From assembly GCF_012396365.1 (NCBI RefSeq), contig NZ_JAAXPG010000045.1, positions 1 through 39,989 on the forward strand: 39,989 nt of DNA, written 5' to 3'. Below, one piece after another: positions 31,045 through 38,122 of this stretch; the stretch's first letter is position 1; every line of letters starts with the position of its first letter. The notes beneath the pieces are model-generated. The model ran no database searches. It was given only the letters and a program-made list of their open reading frames with translations, and had not been told where the DNA came from. Both the position numbers and the translations under genes were made by a program. Source of the DNA: Nocardiopsis alborubida. GTDB taxonomy: Bacteria; Actinomycetota; Actinomycetes; Streptosporangiales; Streptosporangiaceae.

Positions 31045-31641
31045 ATGTTGTCCGAAACGCGCCGTCCCCTGTTCGGCCGTGTCGTCCTGGGAACCCTGGC
31101 CGTCGGCGCCACCCTGGTGGCCACGACGGCCTGCGGTTCGCTTCCCCTGCTGCCCCCCGCCCTCCAGGGCGGTGGGGAGACCATCGCCCCCGAGCCCACG
31201 GACGCCGAGGCGCCGACCACGCCCGGGGGGACCGGCGAGCCCGTCGCCCCGGGGACCGTCGACGTCTTCTCCCTGGAGGTGGGCGACTGCTTCATCGAGT
31301 CCGAGATGGAGACCGCGCTGTTCAGCGAGGGGATCAGCGAGGTCCCGCTGGTGGACTGCTCCCAGGAGCACGACTCGGAGTTCTTCTACTCCCACCAGAT
31401 GACCGACGCCGAGTACCCCGGCGACTCGACGGTCCAGACCGAGGCCGGCGAGGTCTGCACGGGCCAGAACTTCACCGACTTCATCGGTGTCGACTACGCC
31501 CACTCGGAGATCTACGCCTACTACCTCACCCCGACCCAGGACAGCTGGGACCAGGCCAACGACCGCGAGATCATCTGCTACGCGACCACCGCCAACATCG
31601 GCGAGATGGTCACCGGCACCCTTGAGGGCGCCAACCGCTGA
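31045..31641 (+). CDS. Septum-formation family lipoprotein, copy 3
   Basis: The product (198 aa) has the same first 58 residues as copy 2, then a shorter linker (PTTPGGTGEPVAPGTVD) and the four-cysteine domain: EVGDCFIESEMETAL, VPLVDCSQEHDSEFFYSHQM, EVCTGQNFTDFIGVDYAHSEIYAYYLTP, DREIICYATT. The final GEMVTGTLEGANR is shared by the array. ATG at 31045 has GGAG upstream. Its 5' half and upstream 21 bp are identical at base level to copy 2, whereas the segment around residues 78-86 differs, indicating recent duplication or gene conversion. Anchoring of an extracytoplasmic domain is likely; the ligand is unknown. Confidence 0.86.
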   Translation: MLSETRRPLFGRVVLGTLAVGATLVATTACGSLPLLPPALQGGGETIAPEPTDAEAPTTPGGTGEPVAPGTVDVFSLEVGDCFIESEMETALFSEGISEVPLVDCSQEHDSEFFYSHQMTDAEYPGDSTVQTEAGEVCTGQNFTDFIGVDYAHSEIYAYYLTPTQDSWDQANDREIICYATTANIGEMVTGTLEGANR

Positions 31642-31741
31642 GCGCGGGGGACCGCGGAACCCCGTCCGGGTCCGGCCCCCTCCCGACGTCCCCATCGGCG
31701 GGCGTCCCGCGGTGCGCGGAGCGCCCCGAGAATCCGATTCG

Positions 31742-31756
31742 TCCGATCCTGGGATG
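31742..31756 (+). repeat. Orphan spacer motif after the last lipoprotein gene
   Basis: TCCGATCCTGGGATG is the third copy of the spacer motif seen before copies 2 and 3, but no lipoprotein gene follows it; only the terminator and the convergent peptidase do. It looks like a remnant of a further repeat unit. Confidence 0.5.
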
Positions 31757-31783
31757 AAAACTCCTCCGCGGCCGCGGTGAGAA

Positions 31784-31825
31784 CGGCCCGCGCCACCCCT
31801 GGAACCCGAGGGGCGGCGCGGGCCG
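31784..31825. terminator. Bidirectional hairpin terminator
   Basis: CGGCCCGCGCC (31784-31794) pairs with GGCGCGGGCCG (31815-31825), continued by CCCCT/AGGGG after an A-C mismatch. It lies between the lipoprotein array (+) and the peptidase gene (-). Confidence 0.8.
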
Positions 31826-31839
31826 CCGTCGTCTCCGGG

Positions 31840-33459
31840 TCAGATCCCCAGGCCGCTCGGGCCGGTCCGGTTGCGCAGTGCCACGAGGTCCTCGGCCTCC
31901 ACCTCGACCTCCCCGTCGACCTCCGCCGGGGGCAGGCCCTGGCAGGTGAGGTCCTCGGGCTGGGCCCCGCCCACCAGGTAGGCGTCCACCGCCTCGGTCA
32001 CGCAGTCCAGGCCGCCGGGGAAGTAGAAGCCGTGCCCGCCGTCACCGGCGACAGTGATCAGGGAGCTGTCCAGCCGGTCGGCCATGGCCGGGCCGCCCTC
32101 GTAGGCCGTGTTGGCGTCGAACTCACCGGCGATGACCAGTGCCTCGGGGTAGCCCTCCCGTTCCAGTTCGACCGGGGGCTCGGGCCGGTCGAGGCCGCTG
32201 AAGGTGCACGGATGGGGAACCGCCCAGTAGGCGCCGCTGCCGTACGGGTGCTCCTCCCGGTACTCCCGGGCGTCCGCGTGGTACGTGCTGACCCTGTCCG
32301 GCCACTCGGCCTCGCACAGCACCGCCGTCTGCAGGTCCATGGTGGCCGTGCCGTACTCCTCCTCGGCGAGAGCGCTGGCCTGGGCTGCGAGGGGCTGGGG
32401 CAGGGGCTCGCCGTGCACGATGTACCCCAGGTACTCCGAGACCAGGTCCCACTGGTCCCGGAAGCGTGAGTTCATGCCCACGTCCAGGTTGAACAGGTGG
32501 TTGTCGTAGAACACGCCGGGGGCGGTCTCCAGCGGTTCCTCCCGCAGCCGCTCGGCGGTGGCCTCGAAGGTCGCGTAGACCTCCTCCTGGGTCGAACCGA
32601 AGCCGAAGGCGTCGTCGTATCCCGCCACCCAGGCCGTGTAGCGGTCCATGTTCTCGCTGTAGGCCGGCGCCTGCATCATGAAGACGTCGCGCCAGATGCC
32701 GTCGGGGTGCACCGACGAGTCCAGCACGCTGCGGTCCAGCCGCTCGGGGAACAGGCTCCCGTAGACCGCGCCCAGGTAGGTGCCGTAGGAGTAGCCCAGG
32801 TAGTTGACCTGCTCCTCGCCCAGGGCGGCCCGGATGACGTCCATGTCGCGGGCGGTGTTGGCGGTGGTCATGTGCGGGCGGACGTCGCCCTCGGCCTGCT
32901 CGCAGGCGCGCTGGTACCGGATCGCCGACCGGGTGGCCTCGGAGATCTCCCCGTCCGTCGGGCTCGGGTACAGGGGAGGCGGCTCTGACCCGCAGTCCAG
33001 CCTGGGCGAGGAGCCGCCGCTGCCGCGGGGGTCCATGCCGATGACGTCGTACACCTCGGTGACCCGCATGCCGCCGATGAGTCCGGTGCCCGTCTGCGGA
33101 TCCAGCGGCAGGGGCATGCTGCGCCCGTGCCCGCCCGGACCTCCGGGGTTGGTGAGCAGGACGCCGCGCCGCTGTTCGGGGTCGGTGGCGCGGGCCCGGC
33201 TGATGGCCACGGTGGCGCGCTCGCCTCCGGGGTCGGAGTAGTCGAGCGGGACCACGACGTCGGCGCACTCCAGTCCCTGGAGTACCTCCTCCGTGCAGGG
33301 TGCCCACGTCAGCTCCTGGTCGTGGAACTCGGAGAGTGCGGTGTCGTCCGCGGTGGGGGCCAGGGGATCGGCCGCGGCGGGGGAGGCCGCTGCGAGGGAT
33401 GCGGCCAGGGCCGTCACGAGGACGGACGAGGCCAGTGTGGTTGCGCGTGCTGTGCGCAC
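31840..33459 (-). CDS. Secreted tripeptidyl aminopeptidase-like alpha/beta hydrolase
   Basis: The product (539 aa) begins with a Sec-type signal peptide (VRTARATTLASSVLVTALAASLAAASPAAA, cleavage near residue 30). The mature enzyme resembles the actinobacterial Tap/SlpD-type exported aminopeptidases: VPLDYSDPGGERATVAISRARA, LLTNPGGPGGHG (oxyanion region), IGMDPRGSGGSSP, the nucleophile motif GYSYGTYLG (S224), ALVIAGEFDANTAYEGG (acid) and GDGGHGFYF (histidine). It would remove N-terminal peptides from extracellular polypeptides. GTG at 33459 has GGAGG at 33468-33472; a longer frame upstream would put Arg-rich sequence before the signal peptide. It diverges from the ABC importer operon 382 bp away. 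Confidence 0.9.
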   Translation of the reverse strand: MRTARATTLASSVLVTALAASLAAASPAAADPLAPTADDTALSEFHDQELTWAPCTEEVLQGLECADVVVPLDYSDPGGERATVAISRARATDPEQRRGVLLTNPGGPGGHGRSMPLPLDPQTGTGLIGGMRVTEVYDVIGMDPRGSGGSSPRLDCGSEPPPLYPSPTDGEISEATRSAIRYQRACEQAEGDVRPHMTTANTARDMDVIRAALGEEQVNYLGYSYGTYLGAVYGSLFPERLDRSVLDSSVHPDGIWRDVFMMQAPAYSENMDRYTAWVAGYDDAFGFGSTQEEVYATFEATAERLREEPLETAPGVFYDNHLFNLDVGMNSRFRDQWDLVSEYLGYIVHGEPLPQPLAAQASALAEEEYGTATMDLQTAVLCEAEWPDRVSTYHADAREYREEHPYGSGAYWAVPHPCTFSGLDRPEPPVELEREGYPEALVIAGEFDANTAYEGGPAMADRLDSSLITVAGDGGHGFYFPGGLDCVTEAVDAYLVGGAQPEDLTCQGLPPAEVDGEVEVEAEDLVALRNRTGPSGLGI

Positions 33460-33602
33460 GGGGGTCGCCTCCGCGTTCTCGGCCCGTTTCTGGGCGCGCT
33501 CCGCAGACACACGCCCTGCTGCGAGGGGAGCGGCGTCCACAGAACACACCCGCGAACGGGGTCGTGTGCCTTGGAGACGTAACCGTACGAATCACCCGAG
33601 TG

Positions 33603-33625
33603 ATGACAACACCCACAAATGTCAT
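33603..33625. promoter_or_regulatory. Inverted repeat in the peptidase promoter region
   Basis: ATGACA (33603-33608) and TGTCAT (33620-33625) flank an 11-bp spacer in AT-rich sequence about 145 bp upstream of the peptidase GTG. It is a possible regulator site for the minus-strand gene. Confidence 0.4.
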
Positions 33626-33747
33626 GAGTGTGCGCGTGTGGCCGGATTCGGCCAGCCGGCGGGGCAGCCATATGTGACGGTTTATCGATTTCTGTTCGTT
33701 TTGTGATGTCGATCGTGTCGCTCGCAAGACGCCGTTTGGTCACGAAG

Positions 33748-33761
33748 GTGGTCTGGACCAC
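33748..33761. promoter_or_regulatory. dre-like site (DasR-type operator)
   Basis: GTGGTC and GACCAC flank TG. The core TGGTCTGGACCA (33749-33760) matches 11 of 12 bases of the DasR responsive element core TGGTCTAGACCA known from Streptomyces. DasR is a GntR/HutC-family repressor that senses glucosamine-6-P and GlcNAc-6-P and controls chitin and GlcNAc uptake. The site lies about 80 bp upstream of the importer's first gene. Confidence 0.65.
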
Positions 33762-33785
33762 ATCGGTCGGGTTACCGTGAACCCT

Positions 33786-33808
33786 CTATTAGGAAACTTT
33801 CCTAATAG
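33786..33808. promoter_or_regulatory. 23-bp perfect palindrome, ROK-type operator candidate
   Basis: Perfect 11-bp arms, CTATTAGGAAA and TTTCCTAATAG, surround a central C, 34 bp upstream of the first importer gene and upstream of its ribosome site. TTAGGAAA/TTTCCTAA-like palindromes are, from memory, typical of sugar-responsive ROK/NagC/XylR repressors. Such a strong AT-rich palindrome in a GC-rich genome is very unlikely by chance. No ROK gene is in the window. Confidence 0.75.
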
Positions 33809-33841
33809 AAACGGAGTCCCTGCGCCCCCTGAAGGAGCCCC

Positions 33842-34933
33842 GTGGCCACCGAAATCGCGGCCTCACCACCGCCGCCGCGCGCCGGAGGCGGAGCGTCGGC
33901 CCGCACCGGCGAGACCGCCCCCCTGCCGCTGCGGATCTGGCGCCACCACGCCGTCGTCAAGGTCCGCAAGGCCGTCGTCGTGGTGTTCGTCGTCGCCAAC
34001 GTGACCTTCTTCCTCGGCCGTGCCATGCCCGGCGACCCGATCGACGTGATGGCCGGGCGCCTCACGCAGGGCGGCATGTCGATGGAGGAGGCCCGGGCCA
34101 TCGCCATGAACTCACTGGCCTACGACCCCGACGCCCCCCTGCACCAGCAGTGGTGGGACTTCCTGGCCGGCCTGGTCACCCTCGACCTGGGAATGACCAT
34201 CAACCGGCCGGGCCAGAGCGTCATGGAGGCCATCGGCGCCTACCTGCCCTGGACCCTGTTCAGCATCGGCGTCGGCACCGTCATCGCCGTCGTCCTCGGC
34301 CTGGCCCTGGGCATGGTGATGGCCTACTGGCGCAACCGCCTCCTGGACCACGTGCTCAGCGTCCTCGCCTCGGTCCTGGGCGCCGTCCCCAACTACCTCA
34401 TCGCGATGGCCCTGGTCTTCGGCGGAGGCATGTACCTGGGGTGGTTCGACCCCATCGACCTGCGCGGCACGATCAGCCCCGGCGTCCAGGCGGGGTTCAA
34501 CGCGGAGTTCCTCGGCGACGCCCTCTACCACGCGGCCCTGCCGATCGTCACCTACGTGCTCGCCATCATCGGCACCTGGATGCTCATCATGAAGGCCTCC
34601 ACCACGGAGGTCCTCGGCGAGGACTACGTGACCGTCGCACGCGCCCGCGGACTGCGCGACCAGCGCATCGCCGTCTCCTACGTCGGGCGCAACGCGGTCC
34701 TGCCGCTGGTCGCCCAGATCGCCATCTCCTTCGGAACCCTCGTCGGCGGCGCGATCTTCGTCGAACAGGTCCTGGTCTACAAGGGCGTCGGCGGCCTGCT
34801 CCTGGACGCCGTCAACTACCGCGACTACCCGCTCCTCCAGGGGCTGCTCATCATCATCACGTCCTGCGTGGTGGCCGCCAACCTCGTCGCCGACCTGCTC
34901 TACAGCCGCCTCGACCCGCGTATCCGCGCGTAG
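33842..34933 (+). CDS. Peptide-class ABC transporter permease (DppB-like)
   Basis: The product (363 aa) is the first membrane subunit of an Opp/Dpp-class importer. After a Pro/Ala-rich N-terminus it has a first membrane segment (about 40-60, KAVVVVFVVANVTFFLGRAMPGDP), a periplasmic loop, and further segments around 135-160, 175-200, 235-260, 290-315 and 335-355. The EAA-type coupling motif is EDYVTVARARGLRDQRIAVSYVGRNAVLPLV (about 260-290). GTG at 33842 follows AAGGAG. It heads a six-gene operon whose upstream region has dre-like and ROK-like sites. Permeases of this class carry peptides but also oligosaccharides, so the class does not fix the substrate. Confidence 0.92.
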   Translation: MATEIAASPPPPRAGGGASARTGETAPLPLRIWRHHAVVKVRKAVVVVFVVANVTFFLGRAMPGDPIDVMAGRLTQGGMSMEEARAIAMNSLAYDPDAPLHQQWWDFLAGLVTLDLGMTINRPGQSVMEAIGAYLPWTLFSIGVGTVIAVVLGLALGMVMAYWRNRLLDHVLSVLASVLGAVPNYLIAMALVFGGGMYLGWFDPIDLRGTISPGVQAGFNAEFLGDALYHAALPIVTYVLAIIGTWMLIMKASTTEVLGEDYVTVARARGLRDQRIAVSYVGRNAVLPLVAQIAISFGTLVGGAIFVEQVLVYKGVGGLLLDAVNYRDYPLLQGLLIIITSCVVAANLVADLLYSRLDPRIRA

Positions 34934-34946
34934 GAGCCCACCGGAA

Positions 34947-35822
34947 ATGGCCGTCACCACCACCGCAGCCCCCGGGGTCTGGGGAACGATCTGGCAGGGC
35001 CTCACCCGCAGCACCAGCGGGTTCGTCGGCCTCTGCCTGGTCCTCAGCGTCCTGCTCTTCTCCTTCGTCGGGCCGCTGCTCATCGACCACCACAACCCCA
35101 CGGACGTCACCGCGATCTGGGGCCCGATCACCGCCGAGCACTGGCTCGGCACCAACCACCAGGGCAAGGACACCTTCACCCAGCTCGTGCTGGGCGGACG
35201 CGAACCCATCTGGGTCGGCTTCGTCGCGGCCGTGATCACCGTGGCCGTCGCGGTCGTCCTCGGCGGCGTCGCCGGATACGTGCGCGGACGGATCGACCAC
35301 TTCCTGCTCCAGCTCACCGACATCACGATGACCATCCCGTTCATCGTCCTGATGCTGGTCATCGCGTCCTTCTACCGCACCGCCTCGCCGCTGGTGGTCT
35401 CCTTCATCATCGGCCTGGTCACCTGGCCCTACCTCATGCGCTCCATCCGCGCCCAGGTGCTCACCCTCAGGGAACGCGAGTTCGTCGAGGCCGCCCGGCT
35501 CCAGGACCTGGGCACCGCGCGCATCCTCTTCGTCGAGGTGCTGCCCAACATGGCGGGCTACATCTTCATCAACTTCATCATCGCCGTCACCAACGCGATC
35601 TACGCGGTGGTCGGCATGTACCTGCTCGGCCTGCTGCCCAGCACCGCCGACAACTGGGGCCTGATGATCCAGCAGGCCTGGAACAACAACGCCTTCCTGC
35701 TGCCCCAGGCCGCACCCTTCCTCATCGCCCCGATGGTGATGATCATGCTCTTCCAGATCGGGCTGGTCACCATGACCCGGTCCCTGGAACAGGCCCTCAA
35801 CCCACGACTCCGGGACAGGTGA
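34947..35822 (+). CDS. Peptide-class ABC transporter permease (DppC-like)
   Basis: The product (291 aa) is the second membrane subunit. It has an N-terminal membrane segment (about 25-47, GFVGLCLVLSVLLFSFVGPLLI), the conserved HWLGTNHQGKDTFTQLVLGGR loop (about 67-87), then further segments, and the coupling motif LREREFVEAARLQDLGTARILFVEVLPN (about 175-202). The C-terminal stretch WGLMIQQAWNNNAFLLPQAAPFLIAPMVMIMLFQIGLVTMTRSLEQALNPRLRDR is typical of the family. It starts 13 bp after the first permease with GGAG upstream, and the ATPase gene follows after 6 bp. It pairs with the DppB-like subunit. Confidence 0.93.
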   Translation: MAVTTTAAPGVWGTIWQGLTRSTSGFVGLCLVLSVLLFSFVGPLLIDHHNPTDVTAIWGPITAEHWLGTNHQGKDTFTQLVLGGREPIWVGFVAAVITVAVAVVLGGVAGYVRGRIDHFLLQLTDITMTIPFIVLMLVIASFYRTASPLVVSFIIGLVTWPYLMRSIRAQVLTLREREFVEAARLQDLGTARILFVEVLPNMAGYIFINFIIAVTNAIYAVVGMYLLGLLPSTADNWGLMIQQAWNNNAFLLPQAAPFLIAPMVMIMLFQIGLVTMTRSLEQALNPRLRDR

Positions 35823-35828
35823 GCCACA

Positions 35829-36890
35829 GTGCCCGACCACACCGCCGCCCCGCCGTCCGCCGAGGGGCCCCTGCTCTCCGTCCGCGGCGTCGACGTGGCC
35901 TACCGCACCGGCCGCAGGAAACAGGTCACCGCGGTCCGCGACGTCTCCTTCGACCTCCACCCCGGCCAGTCCATGGCCCTGGTGGGGGAGTCCGGCTGCG
36001 GCAAGACCACCCTCGGCCTGGGCCTGCTCCGGCTGCTCCCGCGCACCGGCGTCCTATCCGCGGGTGAGGTCCTCTTCCGCCGCAAGGACGGCCGCCTCGT
36101 CGACGTGCGCACCCTCGCCCGCGAGGACCTGCGCCGTTTCCGCTGGAACGAGGCGGCCATGGTCTTCCAGGGCGCCATGAACGCCTTCAACCCCGTGCTG
36201 CGGGTGCGCGACCACTTCCTCGACACCTTCGGCGCCCACGACCGGGGCCGCCGCCCGCGCGCCGAGGTCCTCGAACGCTCCGCCGAGCTGCTGCGGACGG
36301 TCCGGCTCGACCCCGCCCGGGTGCTGGACAGCTTCCCCCACGAACTCTCCGGCGGCATGCGCCAGCGCACCCTCATCGCACTCGCCCTGGCCCTGGAACC
36401 GCAGCTGCTCATCCTGGACGAGCCCACCACGGCCCTGGACATCCTCACCCAGCGCTCCATCGTCGAGCGCCTCGCGGAGCTGCGCGAGGAACTGCGCTTC
36501 GCGATGGTCTTCATCACCCACGACCTGGGTCTGGCCGCCGAACTCGCCGACCGCGTCGGCACCATGTACGCGGGACGGATGATCGAGACCGGCACCACCC
36601 GCGACATCTTCCACCGGGCCCGGCACCCCTACACCTCGGCGCTGATCAACTCTGTGCCCCCGGTCACCGGCGACCTCAGGATCCCCGAGTCGCTGCCCGG
36701 AGGCCCGCCCAGCCTCGCCGCGCTGCCCCCCGGATGCTCCTTCGCGCCGCGCTGCAAGCACGCCGTCGAGCGGTGCGCGTCCACCCGCCCCGTGCTCGAC
36801 GTGCTCACGCACCGCCCCGAGGGGATGAGCCACGCCGCCGCCTGCCTGCGTTCGAACGAACTCTCCACCGAGGGGGCCACCCGTGATTGA
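35829..36890 (+). CDS. Peptide-class ABC transporter ATPase (DppD-like)
   Basis: The product (353 aa) is a cytoplasmic ATPase with Walker A GESGCGKT (53-60), signature LSGGMRQR (about 175-182), Walker B LLILDEPTTALD and the H-loop FITHD. The C-terminal oligopeptide/HPY domain shows RHPYTSALINSVPP and the cysteine motif PPGCSFAPRCKHAVERC, which in relatives binds an iron-sulfur cluster. GTG at 35829 has AGGTGAG just upstream, overlapping the previous gene's stop region. Its stop overlaps the next ATPase start by 8 bp. It works as a heterodimer with the product of the downstream gene. Confidence 0.94.
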   Translation: MPDHTAAPPSAEGPLLSVRGVDVAYRTGRRKQVTAVRDVSFDLHPGQSMALVGESGCGKTTLGLGLLRLLPRTGVLSAGEVLFRRKDGRLVDVRTLAREDLRRFRWNEAAMVFQGAMNAFNPVLRVRDHFLDTFGAHDRGRRPRAEVLERSAELLRTVRLDPARVLDSFPHELSGGMRQRTLIALALALEPQLLILDEPTTALDILTQRSIVERLAELREELRFAMVFITHDLGLAAELADRVGTMYAGRMIETGTTRDIFHRARHPYTSALINSVPPVTGDLRIPESLPGGPPSLAALPPGCSFAPRCKHAVERCASTRPVLDVLTHRPEGMSHAAACLRSNELSTEGATRD

Positions 36891-37929
36891 CCGGACCGTC
36901 CCGACAGACCCGCGGCCCGAGCCCGGTGCCGTGCCCGACCACGGCGCCGGGGACACCGCGCCGGTGCTCAGCCTCCGCGGCGTGCACCAGGTCTTCCCGA
37001 CCCCGCGCGGCGACGTGCCCGCCGTCGCGGGGGTCGACCTGGACGTGCGCCCCGGGCGGGTGCTGTGCCTGGTGGGGGAGTCCGGCTGCGGCAAGACCAC
37101 CAGCGCCCGCATGGCCGCGGGACTGGCCGACCCCGTCCGGGGCTCCGTGCTCTTCCGGGGCAGGGACGTCGCCGGAATGGACCGGCGGGAACGGGCCCGT
37201 TTCCGCCGCTCGGTCCAGTTCATCCACCAGGACCCCTACGCCTCACTCAACCCCGTGCGCACCGTCTACTCGACCGTCTCGGCCGGGCTGCGCCGTCACG
37301 GGCTGGTCAAGGACAGGCACGAGGCCCGCCGGGCCACCGTCGAACTCCTGGAACGGGTCGACCTCACCCCGGCCGAGGAACACCTCGACAAGTACCCGCA
37401 CCAGCTGTCCGGCGGCCAGCGCCAGCGGGTGGCCGTGGCCCGCGCCCTGGCGATGAACCCCGAGGTGATCATCGCCGACGAGTCCACCTCGATGCTGGAC
37501 GTGTCCATCCGGGTCAGCCTGCTCAACACCCTCGGCGGACTGCGCGACGACCTCGGCGTGGGCTTCCTGTTCATCACGCACGACCTGGCCGTGGCCAAGT
37601 ACTTCGCCTGGGAGGGCGAGATCGCCGTCATGTACCTGGGCCGGGTCGTCGAGCACGGTCCCACCCCGCGCGTGGTCAACGACCCCCGGCACCCCTACAC
37701 GAAGGCGCTCATCGACGCCGTCTGCGAGCCGGACCCCGACCTGGCGCACAACCGGGAACGGATCAGGCTGCGCAGCTCCGACATCCCCGACCTGACCGAC
37801 CTGCCGCCCGGATGCGACTTCCACCCGCGCTGCCCCCTCTACGAGAAGGGCGACTGCGACACCGTCCGGCCGCCGCTGTCCCCCGCGCACGACCGGCTGC
37901 TCGCCTGCCACGTCGTCAACAGGGGGTGA
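36883..37929 (+). CDS. Peptide-class ABC transporter ATPase (DppF-like)
   Basis: The product (348 aa) is the second ATPase. It has Walker A GESGCGKT (65-72), signature LSGGQRQRV, a Walker B reading IIADESTSMLD in place of the usual DEPTSALD, the H-loop FITHDLAVAKYF, and the C-terminal domain RHPYTKALIDAV with PPGCDFHPRCPLYEKGDC. The GTG overlaps the previous gene by 8 bp (GTGATTGA) with GAGGGGG upstream, indicating coupling. The DES variant with Met before Leu-Asp is also seen in some oligosaccharide members of this class, but this does not prove specificity. Confidence 0.94.
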   Translation: MIDRTVPTDPRPEPGAVPDHGAGDTAPVLSLRGVHQVFPTPRGDVPAVAGVDLDVRPGRVLCLVGESGCGKTTSARMAAGLADPVRGSVLFRGRDVAGMDRRERARFRRSVQFIHQDPYASLNPVRTVYSTVSAGLRRHGLVKDRHEARRATVELLERVDLTPAEEHLDKYPHQLSGGQRQRVAVARALAMNPEVIIADESTSMLDVSIRVSLLNTLGGLRDDLGVGFLFITHDLAVAKYFAWEGEIAVMYLGRVVEHGPTPRVVNDPRHPYTKALIDAVCEPDPDLAHNRERIRLRSSDIPDLTDLPPGCDFHPRCPLYEKGDCDTVRPPLSPAHDRLLACHVVNRG

Positions 37930-37933
37930 GGCC

Positions 37934-38122
37934 GTGCTCCTCGTCGTCGGGCGTTTCGGACTCCTCGTCGGAGCCTTCCTCACCCTGACCAGCGCACTCA
38001 TGGTCGTTCTCACACCCCCCGGCACAGCCGAGTCCGTCATCAGCGCCCTCACCGTCGTGATCGGCCTGGTCGTGCTCTCCCTCGGTCTGCTCGCCGTCCT
38101 ACTGGAAAGGAAACGTCATTGA
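37934..38122 (+). CDS. Small two-helix membrane protein in the importer operon
   Basis: The product (62 aa) has two hydrophobic helices, about 3-26 (LVVGRFGLLVGAFLTLTSALMVVL) and 34-56 (SVISALTVVIGLVVLSLGLLAVLL), ending in the basic ERKRH. I do not recognise a family. It starts at GTG 4 bp after the second ATPase gene and its stop overlaps the receptor gene start, so it is firmly inside the operon. Small membrane subunits are not standard in Opp/Dpp systems; it could be an accessory to the permeases or aid receptor anchoring. Confidence 0.75.
   Translation: MLLVVGRFGLLVGAFLTLTSALMVVLTPPGTAESVISALTVVIGLVVLSLGLLAVLLERKRH

Larger units (their letters stand above)
33460..33841. other. Divergent regulatory region, 382 bp
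   Basis: This AT-rich region lies between the peptidase (-) and the ABC importer operon (+). No gene is supported. It contains three distinct inverted repeats (33603-33625, 33748-33761, 33786-33808) and the importer's ribosome site AAGGAG at 33832-33837. Confidence 0.8.
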
